A stretch of 64,000 nt of DNA, from NCBI GenBank assembly GCA_934140155.1, contig CAKPBC010000001.1:1-64000 (forward strand). Direction: 5' to 3'. Positions 1 through 9,293 of the stretch are shown here, piece after piece. Position numbers and translations under genes: made by a program. Within the stretch, counting starts at the first letter, position 1; every line of letters starts with the position of its first letter. The notes beneath the pieces are model-generated. The model was not told the origin of the DNA and ran no database searches. It worked only from the letters and a program-made list of their open reading frames with translations. This stretch comes from an uncultured Bacilli bacterium (lineage in GTDB: Bacteria > Bacillota_I > Bacilli_A > RFN20 > CAG-826).

Positions 1-1107
<1,107 letters not shown>

Positions 1108-1242
1108 TTTATTTCCTAGTTCATTATTATTTCTGGTTTTGTATAAATTTTTTCTTTATAAAAATTGACGTTGTTTTGTTGTTTTATTCTGTTTAGTTTT
1201 CAAAGATCAGTTCACTTCGGCTCTTAACCTTAGTGCTTTATT
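1108..1242 (-). promoter_or_regulatory. rRNA operon leader
   Basis: This is transcribed spacer between the proximal promoter and the 16S 5' end. It carries the stretch TGATCTTTGAAAACTAAACA (about 1192-1211, minus), a sequence of the type found in Firmicutes rrn leaders, where it is thought to help antitermination and processing. The rest is AT-rich with no coding frame. Confidence 0.6.
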
Positions 1243-1271
1243 AGTATATCACAGTGAGTTAAATATGTCTA
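1243..1271 (-). promoter_or_regulatory. rRNA promoter, proximal (P2)
   Basis: On the minus strand: -35 TAGACA (1266-1271), 17-nt spacer, -10 TATACT (1243-1248), with an extended -10 TG one base upstream. Position and quality fit the proximal promoter of a tandem rRNA promoter pair. Confidence 0.75.
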
Positions 1272-1341
1272 CATTTTTTTACATATTTTTTATTGCTGTA
1301 ATATCTTTATTTATCAAGCTTTCTAATCGCTCGACTTTCTT

Positions 1342-1370
1342 ATTTAATCACAACTCAAAACCATTTGCAA
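1342..1370 (-). promoter_or_regulatory. rRNA promoter, distal (P1)
   Basis: On the minus strand: -35 TTGCAA (1365-1370), 17-nt spacer, -10 TTAAAT (1342-1347), with a TG extension. It is weaker than the proximal site but sits about 100 bp upstream, the usual arrangement of tandem rrn promoters. The remainder of 1372-1460 is AT-rich with no other recognisable feature. Confidence 0.5.
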
Positions 1371-1460
1371 GCATTTTTTTAATTTTTTTTGAAAGTTATT
1401 AGCGGTCACTAATTAAAGCAATTTAATATCAATTATCCTATATATATAAAGGAAAAGAAA

Positions 1461-1480
1461 AGCCCATATTGCTATGGGCT
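1461..1480 (-). terminator. Rho-independent terminator of the Bax-inhibitor gene
   Basis: Perfect 8-bp stem AGCCCATA/TATGGGCT with a 4-nt loop, followed on the minus strand by a T-rich tail (TTTTCTTTTCC). It separates this gene from the rRNA promoters. Confidence 0.8.
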
Positions 1481-1506
1481 AAATCTCAATTCACTTTAAA
1501 TAATTA

Positions 1507-2190
1507 TTATCTTCTATTAGAAGAGAATGCTGCTACAAATTGTAAAACTCGTAAAAATAAATACATAAAATCAACGTATAATTCAAAAGCACAATATTGG
1601 CATAAATTTCTAGAATTAATTCCAGAATCAATTATTGTTTTAATTCTCCACATATCTATGCTAATAAATAGCATAATTACTCCGAATGTAACAAATGATA
1701 CAATCCAGTCTATTGTAGAACTTCCTAAGAAAATATTAATCAAACTAATAATTAATGCTCCTAAAAGCAATACAACACACATGCTTGCCATTCTATTTAA
1801 CGATCTTTTCGTTAAATATCCATATAAAGCCATTACACCAAATAAAGCAGCCGATATTCCAAAAGATACAATCAACAATTTGCTATCAATAACTAGCACT
1901 ATTGATGACATCATAAGTCCCATCGTAATAGCATAAATTACAAATGGAATTGTTAATGGTTTATTATTTTTCAAAACACGATATTGAATAATAAAAGTCT
2001 CAACAATCATAAGAATAATTGATCCTATCATTACACCTAGATATGCTTCTGGAGTTACAAATCCTGATGATAATAATGCAGCAAATCCATACGCGGATAA
2101 AGCAGTTACTCCCAAAGCCATAAATAACCATCCAAATACTTTTGCTAACGAGAACTCATTAGTTTGTGAAATAGTTGAATCATATTCCAT
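1507..2190 (-). CDS. Bax inhibitor-1 (YccA/BI-1) family membrane protein
   Basis: A 227-residue protein with about seven hydrophobic segments. The C-terminal signature CAFELYVDFMYLFLRVLQ matches the LxLYLDFxNLFLxLLRL motif of the BI-1/YccA family. An acidic, hydrophilic N-terminus precedes the first membrane segment (about residue 17). Family members are inner-membrane proteins linked to calcium leak and to regulation of membrane proteolysis (YccA-FtsH in E. coli); the substrate here is unknown. The start is supported by AAGGAGG seven bases upstream. It is monocistronic, with a terminator on each side. Confidence 0.88.
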   Translation of the reverse strand: MEYDSTISQTNEFSLAKVFGWLFMALGVTALSAYGFAALLSSGFVTPEAYLGVMIGSIILMIVETFIIQYRVLKNNKPLTIPFVIYAITMGLMMSSIVLVIDSKLLIVSFGISAALFGVMALYGYLTKRSLNRMASMCVVLLLGALIISLINIFLGSSTIDWIVSFVTFGVIMLFISIDMWRIKTIIDSGINSRNLCQYCAFELYVDFMYLFLRVLQFVAAFSSNRR

Positions 2191-2265
2191 AAAAAAACCT
2201 CCTTACTCTTATATAAAGCTATTATATATTAGTTTTGCCATTTTTAAAACAAATTAGCAAAAAAA

Positions 2266-2287
2266 GATTAGTGGATAACCACTAATC
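2266..2287 (-). terminator. Terminator of pgk-tpiA
   Basis: Nine-bp perfect stem GATTAGTGG/CCACTAATC with a four-base loop and seven T residues after it on the minus strand. The stem contains the TAG stop codon of tpiA (2282-2284), so the coding region runs into the terminator. Confidence 0.88.
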
Positions 2288-3046
2288 AATAATATTTTCT
2301 AATAAAGCTTTGAAAGAATCAACTTTTAGTGAGGCACCGCCTACTAAGGCACCATCGATATCTTTCATGCTTAAATAGTCTTTAACGTTTTCAGGCTTTA
2401 CAGAACCGCCATAAAGTATTCTAATTTCATTAGCAACACTTCCAAACATTTCTGTTAATACTTCACGGATGAAAGCACAAACTTCTTCTGCTATTTCTTT
2501 TGAAGCATTAACACCTGTGCCGATTGACCAAATTGGTTCATAAGCAACAACAATGTTTTTAGCTTTTTCTTTATCAACGCCAGCAAGACCAATTCTAATT
2601 TGATCACGAACAATAGCTTTAGTAATACCACTTTCAAATTCTTCAAGCGTTTCACCACAGCAATATACAGGAACCATATCATTAGCAATCATTGCTAAAA
2701 CTTTACGATTACAAGATAAAGAAGATTCGCCATTGTATTGACGACGTTCTGAGTGTCCAATAATTGACCAATTAATTCCAATTTCTTTTAACATTGGAAT
2801 AGAAATTTCACCAGTATAAGCGCCATGATCTTCATAATGAAGATTTTGAGCAGCAACAATCATATCTGGATTAATTTTTTTAACTGCTTCTAAGCATAAA
2901 AATGTAGGAGCAACACCAATTTCAATGCCTTTTTCTTTAGCTAATTGGTAAATTTCAATACTATCTTTAGCAAAAGCCTTTGCTTCTTTGATAGTTTTGT
3001 TCATTTTCCAGTTGCCGAGTAATAATTTTGTTCTATTTGATTTCAT
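2282..3046 (-). CDS. tpiA: Triosephosphate isomerase
   Basis: Interconverts dihydroxyacetone phosphate and glyceraldehyde 3-phosphate in glycolysis. The 254 residues are full length for the family. Signature residues: GNWKMNK near the N-terminus (catalytic Lys), IIGHSERR (catalytic His), VAYEPIWSIGTG (catalytic Glu and the flexible loop), and the phosphate-binding LYGGSVKPEN and GALVGGAS. It lies two bases after the pgk stop; its ribosome binding site (AGGTGA) is within the end of pgk, so the two genes are translationally linked. The last codons form part of the terminator. Confidence 0.97.
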   Translation of the reverse strand: MKSNRTKLLLGNWKMNKTIKEAKAFAKDSIEIYQLAKEKGIEIGVAPTFLCLEAVKKINPDMIVAAQNLHYEDHGAYTGEISIPMLKEIGINWSIIGHSERRQYNGESSLSCNRKVLAMIANDMVPVYCCGETLEEFESGITKAIVRDQIRIGLAGVDKEKAKNIVVAYEPIWSIGTGVNASKEIAEEVCAFIREVLTEMFGSVANEIRILYGGSVKPENVKDYLSMKDIDGALVGGASLKVDSFKALLENIID

Positions 3047-3048
3047 AA

Positions 3049-4251
3049 TTAGTCACCTATTACATCAATACCAGGTAAATGGCCATCATTTTCAATCATT
3101 TCAAGTGAAGCGCCGCCGCCAGTTGAAACGTGTGAGAATTCATTGTTGTAGCCAAATTGTTTACATGCAGCAGCAGAGTCTCCGCCACCGATAACTGTAA
3201 ATGCTTTGCCTTTTAATTCTGCACAAGCTTTACAAACAGCAATTGTACCTGCTTGATAAGCTTCTTTTTCAAATACACCCATTGGTCCATTCCAGAAAAT
3301 TGTCTTTGCTTTTTCAATTTCTTTAGTATAGATTTCACGAGTTTTTGGTCCGATATCTAGTCCTTCAAATCCATCAGGAATATCATTTGTTGGAACTGTT
3401 TTAATTTCAGTTGGATTATCAAAATCATTTGCACAAACGCTATCAACTGGTAATAAAATTTTACCAGATGCATACATTTCTCTAGCATAGTCTAATTGGT
3501 CTTCTTCAACTGGAGAAACACCAACTTTTCCGCCTAAAGCTTTAACAAATGTGTATGCCATAGCGCCACCAATAATAATCTTATCGCATTTCTTTAATAA
3601 AGAATTAATAACTTTAATTTTATCAGAAACTTTGAATCCACCTAAAATAGCTAAATATGGTCTTTCTTCACATTCAACTACTTTTGAAAGATTAACTACT
3701 TCTTTTTCAACTAAGAAACCAATAGCAACTTCTTTTCCTTCTGCTTTTAAAATTTCAGGAACACCATATGTAGATGCATGCGCGCGGTGAGCAGAACCAA
3801 AAGCATCCATAACGAATGCATCTGCTAAACTAGCCCATTCTTTAGATAATTCTGGATCATTCTTTGTTTCACCTTTTTCAAAACGAGTATTTTGAACAAG
3901 TAAGACATCTCCATCTTTTAAAGCATCAACTGCAGCCTTTAATGTTTCGCCACGTGTCTCAGGGCAGAAAGCAACTTCTTTTCCTAATAATTCACCTAAG
4001 CGAACTGCAACTGGAGCTAAAGTATTTTTTGCTTTTCCTTCTGCTAACTTAACTGGATCTTTGTGATCGATTTTTCCTAAATGGCTCATTAAAATAACTT
4101 TTGCACCTTTAGAAATAAGTTCTTTGATTGTAGGTAATGCTTGAACAATACGGTTGTCATCTCTAATTTGTCCATCTTTCAAAGGGACATTGAAGTCACA
4201 ACGTACTAACACACGTTTACCTGCGACATTTAAATCTTTTACTGTTTTCAT
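3049..4251 (-). CDS. pgk: Phosphoglycerate kinase
   Basis: Catalyses the first ATP-yielding step of glycolysis (1,3-bisphosphoglycerate to 3-phosphoglycerate). It shows the substrate-binding RCDFNVPL near the N-terminus, LMSHLG, and the C-terminal nucleotide region FWNGPMGVFE and VIGGGDSAAA. I place the start at the ATG at 4249-4251 (400 residues, the normal size), preceded by AGAAGGAGAG. The frame stays open 38 codons further upstream, but that part runs through the promoter and inverted repeat and looks non-coding. First gene of a pgk-tpiA operon; no gapA, pgm or eno is adjacent. Confidence 0.97.
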   Translation of the reverse strand: MKTVKDLNVAGKRVLVRCDFNVPLKDGQIRDDNRIVQALPTIKELISKGAKVILMSHLGKIDHKDPVKLAEGKAKNTLAPVAVRLGELLGKEVAFCPETRGETLKAAVDALKDGDVLLVQNTRFEKGETKNDPELSKEWASLADAFVMDAFGSAHRAHASTYGVPEILKAEGKEVAIGFLVEKEVVNLSKVVECEERPYLAILGGFKVSDKIKVINSLLKKCDKIIIGGAMAYTFVKALGGKVGVSPVEEDQLDYAREMYASGKILLPVDSVCANDFDNPTEIKTVPTNDIPDGFEGLDIGPKTREIYTKEIEKAKTIFWNGPMGVFEKEAYQAGTIAVCKACAELKGKAFTVIGGGDSAAACKQFGYNNEFSHVSTGGGASLEMIENDGHLPGIDVIGD

Positions 4252-4268
4252 AAAAACTCTCCTTCTTC

Positions 4269-4287
4269 GTACTAATGTAATTAGTAC
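4269..4287. promoter_or_regulatory. Inverted repeat in the pgk 5' untranslated region (candidate operator)
   Basis: Perfect inverted repeat: arms GTACTAAT and ATTAGTAC separated by GTA. It lies between the pgk -10 box and the ribosome binding site, the position expected for a repressor site or a leader hairpin. I cannot assign a regulator; no cggR-like gene is next to it. Confidence 0.45.
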
Positions 4288-4299
4288 TAACCGATAGTT

Positions 4300-4328
4300 A
4301 TTATAATACAACTTAAATAAAAATGAAA
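4300..4328 (-). promoter_or_regulatory. Putative pgk promoter
   Basis: A consensus TATAAT (4300-4305, minus strand) lies about 50 bp upstream of the pgk start. The best -35 at 17-nt spacing is only TTTCAT, so the -10 carries most of the support. Confidence 0.45.
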
Positions 4329-4424
4329 CAAATTGCATAAATCTTTCATTTATTTTATTTTTCAAACATTATTTATGAATAAATAAAATTATTTTGTCTA
4401 TCATTTAAATAAAGGGGAGATAAT

Positions 4425-5015
4425 ATGCCAATAATTCCAACTATTATTACCAACAATTATGATGGGAAAGAAAGCAAAGATATTTTTTCTTTACTTCTTG
4501 AACAAAGAATAATCATGATTAATGATGAAATCACTGATCAACTTGCAGCACTTATTGTCGCTGAAATACTTTTTTTAAATGCTAAAGATCAAACAGAACC
4601 TATCACTATATATATAAATTCGCCTGGTGGATCAATATATGCTGGATTAGCAATTTACGATATTATGAAAAAAGTCGAGTGTCCAATATCCACAATCGGA
4701 ATTGGTTTATGTGCATCAATGGGCGCTTTTTTACTTTCTAGCGGAGATAAAGGCAAAAGATTTGCTTTAGAAAATACAGAAATTATGATTCATCAGCCAC
4801 TAGGTGGTTCGCAAGGTCAAGTAAGCGACATTGAAATAATGACTAAAAGATATTTATATTGGAAGAACAAATTAAATCAAATGCTTGCCGCCCATACTGG
4901 ACAAGACATTAAAAAAATCGCGAAAGATACCGATCGCGACTATTTTATGTCAAGCTTGGAAGCAAAAGAATATGGTCTTATTGATGATGTGATATCACTC
5001 AATACCTTGAAATAA
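4425..5015 (+). CDS. clpP: ATP-dependent Clp protease proteolytic subunit
   Basis: Serine peptidase (family S14) that forms the double-heptamer chamber of ClpXP/ClpCP for regulated protein turnover. The 196 residues match the family. It has the oxyanion stretch NSPGGSIYAG, the nucleophile region GLCASMGAFLL (Ser within ASMGA), the catalytic His in MIHQPLGG, and a distal Asp region (DTDRDYFMS). An AGGGGAGA ribosome binding site precedes the ATG. It is transcribed away from pgk and converges on the XRE gene, overlapping it by 21 bp. No CtsR-type heptad repeat is visible upstream. Confidence 0.96.
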   Translation: MPIIPTIITNNYDGKESKDIFSLLLEQRIIMINDEITDQLAALIVAEILFLNAKDQTEPITIYINSPGGSIYAGLAIYDIMKKVECPISTIGIGLCASMGAFLLSSGDKGKRFALENTEIMIHQPLGGSQGQVSDIEIMTKRYLYWKNKLNQMLAAHTGQDIKKIAKDTDRDYFMSSLEAKEYGLIDDVISLNTLK

Positions 5016-5219
5016 AGTTTGAAGATTTATTTTTAAAGCACGAGAAATTCTAACTAAAATCATAAGGCTAGGATTTCTTCTACCATTTTCTAAATCACAA
5101 ATATAATTTTTATTTACATTACTTTCTAAAGATAAGTCCTCTTGTGACCATCCTTTTAGTTTACGCAAATACTCAATTCTTTTACCAAGTTGAGCATTAG
5201 TATTAATACTATTAATCAT
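4995..5219 (-). CDS. XRE-family helix-turn-helix regulator
   Basis: A 74-residue, single-domain DNA-binding protein of the Cro/cI (HTH_3) type. LGKRIEYLRKLKGWSQEDLS, followed by SNVNKNYICDLENGRRNP and a leucine-rich fifth helix, is a complete XRE fold. The ATG at 5217-5219 is preferred: AAAGGAG lies upstream, while the in-frame ATG at 5246 lies before that site. The first eight bases (ATGATTAA) overlap the end of whiA, implying translational coupling. The 3' end overlaps the 3' end of clpP, so the transcripts are antisense there. The target is unknown; autoregulation or control of the whiA operon are possibilities only. Confidence 0.85.
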   Translation of the reverse strand: MINSINTNAQLGKRIEYLRKLKGWSQEDLSLESNVNKNYICDLENGRRNPSLMILVRISRALKINLQTLFQGIE

Positions 5220-6177
5220 TTGGTGTTTCTCCTTTTCTATATGCATTTGCTTTTTCTTTTATTGCTCTAAACATATGGTTGACACTTGATTTTGAAATAG
5301 TCTTTTCTAGTTTCTCACTTAAAAGTTCCGCTAATTCAATCATAGACGCACCTTCATATTCTAAGCGTAATTCCGCTAATAATCTAAGTTTATCATTACC
5401 AATATTTTTTAGCCCAACCATTTGATCAATTAGTTTAATATCTTCTATTTGTTTTTGGGCTGATTGAACAGTGCGAAACATATTAGCGTCCGTACAAATT
5501 TGTAAACGATTATCATTATTGTTATAATCACGATTAATTCTTACATCTTCATATTCTAAACAGCAATCAGCTGCACCAAGTAGTTTTAAAAAATCTGCAA
5601 TCTGATCGCTTTTTTTCAAATATACAACATAGTGGTTGCGGCGCTTAATAATTCTTGGTGTAAACTCGATATATTTAATTCTAGTTATTACGTTTGCAAT
5701 ATATTTAGACAATTCCTCATCAATTGTGGAAATTTCTAAATGATAATTAGAACTATATGGACTATTAACAGAGCCAGAAGCTAAAAAAGCACCAATTAAA
5801 AAGCCTTCAAGACTTTCTCCGCTACGAACAAACGATTTAGTATTACCTTCAAAAGATAACATTTCTAAATCTTTTAATATTTCATCTACTTTTTGTTCAA
5901 TTATTACATGATAAACTATGCTTTTTTTAAAATGCATACTTTTTAAATAAGCAAAACGTGGAGAAATTTTATATCTTACTTGTAAGCATTTAAAAATAAA
6001 TTTAGCCACTTTAGCATTTTCAGTTTGCAAAATGATTTTGTCGCTATTATTTTGAATACTTAGGCGCCCATTAATTTTACTAAAAGCAGATAATATTGCT
6101 CTAATTTTATTTTCTTCAAATTCTTGTGAGGCTATTTCTTGTTTAACCAAAAATGTAAAAGATATTTCGTTATCCAT
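5212..6177 (-). CDS. whiA: WhiA-type DNA-binding regulator
   Basis: WhiA joins a degenerate LAGLIDADG homing-endonuclease-like fold (about residues 80-215, with GFLIGAFLASGSVNSP) to a C-terminal helix-turn-helix (about 270-315, SMIELAELLSEK...SSVNHMFRAI). In Firmicutes it influences cell division and chromosome segregation; in actinomycetes it controls sporulation. The 321-residue length is usual. I chose ATG 6175-6177 because GAGGTG is placed five bases upstream; the GTG nine bases earlier is itself part of that site. Its usual partners rapZ and the YvcK factor are absent; an M19 dipeptidase gene precedes it instead. Confidence 0.94.
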   Translation of the reverse strand: MDNEISFTFLVKQEIASQEFEENKIRAILSAFSKINGRLSIQNNSDKIILQTENAKVAKFIFKCLQVRYKISPRFAYLKSMHFKKSIVYHVIIEQKVDEILKDLEMLSFEGNTKSFVRSGESLEGFLIGAFLASGSVNSPYSSNYHLEISTIDEELSKYIANVITRIKYIEFTPRIIKRRNHYVVYLKKSDQIADFLKLLGAADCCLEYEDVRINRDYNNNDNRLQICTDANMFRTVQSAQKQIEDIKLIDQMVGLKNIGNDKLRLLAELRLEYEGASMIELAELLSEKLEKTISKSSVNHMFRAIKEKANAYRKGETPND

Positions 6178-6208
6178 ATACTTCACCTCGCAATGTTTTT
6201 ATATATTA

Positions 6209-7069
6209 TCACATAATGAGTGTACTTTTAAAGAAATTTATGGCATTTTTATAAAAAATATTTTTTATTTCTTCACGAGAATATTTTTCTTTTATTAAAC
6301 TATTATATAAATTGTTAAGATCACCTGGTTTTTGAAGTTCTTTTATAGATCCACTACTGCTAACATTACTTAAATAATAATCAAAATCTAGTCCTAAACA
6401 TATTTTATCTAATCCAATCATACTTTTTAAATAATTTATAATTTTTATATAATCATTAATATCTTTACCAACAAATTTATGATAAGTATTAACACCAACT
6501 AAAATATTTTTATCTTTTAAAATACATAATTGATTATCTGTTAAATTGCGTTCATTATTTTTAAGTTTTCTTACATTAGAATGGCTTACAATCATTTTAC
6601 CATCATAAATTTTCATAACATCATAAAATGATTTAACATTTAAATGTGATAAATCAAGAATAATATTTTCTTTTTTTAACTCGCTTAATAGAAGTTTACC
6701 AAAAGGTGTTAATCCTCGTTTTTTATTTTGATAAGTGCCCGTGGCAATTTTATTAGCGTCATTCCATGTTAAAGTAACAATTTTAATACCAGCATCTTTT
6801 AATAATTTAATATCACTTAATAAGTTTAATGGTCCTAATCCTTCTATGCCTAAAACAAAATTATGTTTTTTAATAATTTTTAAATTAGAATTATAAAATT
6901 TCTTAATCTCACCTAATACAAAAAGGAATGAGTCATAAGATTCATTCCCCTTAAAATAATAATTCAAAACTGCACCATAATAACCACTCATTTCATGTAA
7001 GTGATAAGAAAAAGAATGATTGTTATTTATAATATCAAATAAAACATCAGTATGAGTATCAAATATCAT
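6209..7069 (-). CDS. Membrane dipeptidase-like hydrolase, peptidase family M19
   Basis: A 286-residue metallohydrolase of the renal dipeptidase family, a TIM-barrel with a two-zinc site. Visible ligand motifs in order: DTHTD at residues 4-8 (HxD), the Glu in GIEGLG, DLSHLN, SHSN, and a late Asp in GLDFDYY. It is shorter than many M19 enzymes (about 310-400 residues) and has no signal peptide, so it is probably cytosolic and acts on small peptides. The start follows GAGGTTAATAA at the end of trxB, three bases after the trxB stop. It occupies the place where rapZ/yvcK are usually found. Confidence 0.88.
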   Translation of the reverse strand: MIFDTHTDVLFDIINNNHSFSYHLHEMSGYYGAVLNYYFKGNESYDSFLFVLGEIKKFYNSNLKIIKKHNFVLGIEGLGPLNLLSDIKLLKDAGIKIVTLTWNDANKIATGTYQNKKRGLTPFGKLLLSELKKENIILDLSHLNVKSFYDVMKIYDGKMIVSHSNVRKLKNNERNLTDNQLCILKDKNILVGVNTYHKFVGKDINDYIKIINYLKSMIGLDKICLGLDFDYYLSNVSSSGSIKELQKPGDLNNLYNSLIKEKYSREEIKNIFYKNAINFFKSTLIM

Positions 7070-7072
7070 TTA

Positions 7073-7981
7073 TTAACCTCGTAAATATTCTATAACACTT
7101 GTCGCCGCGATTGCCCCATCACTAGTGGCAGTAACAACTTGTTTTAATTTTTGATTTGTTACATCGCCTGCCGCGAATAAGCCTGGAACATTTGTATCCA
7201 TGTTATTATTTACGATAATATAGCCATTTTCATTACATAAATTTTTAAAACTTAAAAACTGCGTATTCGGTATTTGTCCAATATATGGAAATAATGCAGA
7301 AACATTAATTATTTCACCATTATTTAGTTTTATTTGCTCTAATGATTTATCGCCAATTAATTCTTCAATATTAAGAGATAATTTCAAGATAATCTTTGGA
7401 TTGTTTTCAATTTGTTCAATCACCTTTTTATCGCCTCTAAATTCATTTCGACGATGAATTAAATATACTTTCGAAGTAATATTTGTTAAATATAATGCTT
7501 CTTCTAAAGCAGAATTTCCACCACCAAGAACAGCAACATCTTTATTTTTATAAAGCGGTCCATCACAAACTGCACAATAAGAAATTCCATGATGTTCAAA
7601 TTTATTAGCGTTAACTAAATCTAATTTTTTATCTGTTGTTCCGCTTGCGACAATAATAGTTTTAGCCAAGTACTCTTCATCATTAGATTGAATAACAAAT
7701 AATTGATCTTTTTTCGTAACATTAATGATGTCATCACTAATAATCTCAACATCATTTTCTATTGCGTGATTATAAAATTTAAATGCCAAATCTGGCCCAA
7801 AAGCTTTTTCTGCACCTAAATAGTTATCAATGACTGCAGTATAGTTAACCTTGCCACCATAAGCGCCTTTTTCAATAACTAAAACATCAATATTTGCTCT
7901 TTTTAAGTATATAGCAGCGCTAAGTCCTGCTGGACCAGCACCAATAATAATTGAATCGTAAATTTTATTATTTTGTTTCAT
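7073..7981 (-). CDS. trxB: Thioredoxin reductase (NADPH)
   Basis: Flavoprotein that reduces thioredoxin. FAD-binding GAGPAGLSAAIYLKR at the N-terminus; active-site CAVC within SYCAVCDGPLY; the NAD(P)H-binding stretch VLGGGNSALEEALYL followed by HRR, which favours NADPH; and the C-terminal FAD motif GLFAAGDV. About 302 residues, typical for the low-molecular-weight class. The ATG at 7979-7981 overlaps the last 14 bases of lgt; a GTG three codons earlier is an alternative start. The reading-frame overlap suggests co-translation with lgt. Confidence 0.95.
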   Translation of the reverse strand: MKQNNKIYDSIIIGAGPAGLSAAIYLKRANIDVLVIEKGAYGGKVNYTAVIDNYLGAEKAFGPDLAFKFYNHAIENDVEIISDDIINVTKKDQLFVIQSNDEEYLAKTIIVASGTTDKKLDLVNANKFEHHGISYCAVCDGPLYKNKDVAVLGGGNSALEEALYLTNITSKVYLIHRRNEFRGDKKVIEQIENNPKIILKLSLNIEELIGDKSLEQIKLNNGEIINVSALFPYIGQIPNTQFLSFKNLCNENGYIIVNNNMDTNVPGLFAAGDVTNQKLKQVVTATSDGAIAATSVIEYLRG

Positions 7982-9251
7982 TATTTTCACTTGCTACTTC
8001 AACTACTGCTTTTGCTTTCTTTTTATTTTTATAATCTAATACATGTAATACTATGATTGCTAAGACACCAAAGACAATGAATCCTGCAGACATTGCTTGA
8101 GAAGTAAATACTTCTTGTTCATGTCCTCCCATAATAAATGCTTCATTTCTTAATGGTTCTAAGAAGAAACGAATAATTCCATATGCTACGAAGTAAAGTC
8201 CACCGATATCACCTGGAACAATATACTTTTTAAGTCCTTTGCCAACGCCATAAACAATTAAGAAATAAGAAGCGATATTTATTATTCCTTCAATTAAGAA
8301 TAATGGAATAACAATATTACCAGGTTCTTTTGCCATAGTAGCTTGTTGTTTTAAAATCCAAGTAGGTAAGAAACTCCAATCGCTCATTGCCACTTCTCTT
8401 CCATAAACTTCCGCATTCATAAAGTTGCCCCATCTTCCAATTGCTTGAGCAATTAAAATTGTTGGAACAATGATATCAAAACATTTAAGAATAGGAAGTT
8501 CTTTATGCTTCTTTCTTAAATAAAGCACACCAACAATAGCGCCTAAAATAACGCCACCGTGAATAGCTAATCCACCATCCCAAATTTTAAATACTTCAAC
8601 AAAGTCACGTCCCGCAAATTTAGTATTCCATTCTGCAATAACATACCAGATTCTTGCACCTATAATACCAGCCGGAAATGCTGTATAAAGTAAATCTTCA
8701 AATATTCCGTGTGGATATCCTTCTTTAGCAATTTTATCATCAGAAATAAAATATGCCACTACTGCACCACAAATAATAAATAAAGCATAGAAAGTTAATC
8801 CACCATCACCGATAGGAATAATGCGTTTTGGTAATGGAAATGTCATATAAGGAGTAAGCGATTCTAGATATAATGATACAAGTGGTATTAGTAATACCGC
8901 GGCAACAATGCCACAAATTTTAAGTAACTTGTGCATCTTTTCATTACCTTCAAGAGGTAACTCTTTTTTTCTAATCCATAAAGCAGTAAATACAAAATAC
9001 ACATCAATAGGAATTAAAAGAGTTGTAATAATCATCTCAGCTAAACCTAAGCCGCCAATTTTGTCTCCGCCTAAACTAACACCATAAGAGAACAAGAATG
9101 CTCCTATTGATGTAACAATAGCTAAGGATGCTACCGAAATTATCACATACTTTAAAGATAATTTATCTAATTTGCCTTTCCATTTCATTACAATTAAACT
9201 AACAAAAGATGCAAGGCCTATTAATAAAACTATAATTCCTGCTATTTTCAT
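7968..9251 (-). CDS. lgt: Prolipoprotein diacylglyceryl transferase with N-terminal membrane extension
   Basis: Transfers diacylglycerol to the lipobox cysteine of prelipoproteins; many such substrates are encoded in this window. The core includes WDGGLAIHGGVILGA, the signature GRWGNFMNAEVYG (usually GRxGNFxNxE) and IIRFFLEPLR. The protein is about 427 residues, compared with about 260-300 for standard Lgt. The extra about 130 N-terminal residues hold three to four hydrophobic segments before the Lgt core begins near YMTFPLPKRI. Start at ATG 9249-9251 with AAAAGGTGG upstream; a GTG four codons earlier is the alternative. Confidence 0.93.
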   Translation of the reverse strand: MKIAGIIVLLIGLASFVSLIVMKWKGKLDKLSLKYVIISVASLAIVTSIGAFLFSYGVSLGGDKIGGLGLAEMIITTLLIPIDVYFVFTALWIRKKELPLEGNEKMHKLLKICGIVAAVLLIPLVSLYLESLTPYMTFPLPKRIIPIGDGGLTFYALFIICGAVVAYFISDDKIAKEGYPHGIFEDLLYTAFPAGIIGARIWYVIAEWNTKFAGRDFVEVFKIWDGGLAIHGGVILGAIVGVLYLRKKHKELPILKCFDIIVPTILIAQAIGRWGNFMNAEVYGREVAMSDWSFLPTWILKQQATMAKEPGNIVIPLFLIEGIINIASYFLIVYGVGKGLKKYIVPGDIGGLYFVAYGIIRFFLEPLRNEAFIMGGHEQEVFTSQAMSAGFIVFGVLAIIVLHVLDYKNKKKAKAVVEVASENNETK

Positions 9252-9293
9252 ACAATCATCCACCTTTTTATATCACTAGACTATCACTAATTA

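Noticed and set aside
1469..1936. 155-codon plus-strand frame opposite the BI-1 gene
   Set aside because: Antisense shadow of a clear membrane-protein gene; it has low-complexity residues and lacks a ribosome site.
4252..4365. Longer pgk reading frame
   Set aside because: The additional codons cross the promoter and inverted repeat, lack a ribosome site and would add residues not found in PGK.
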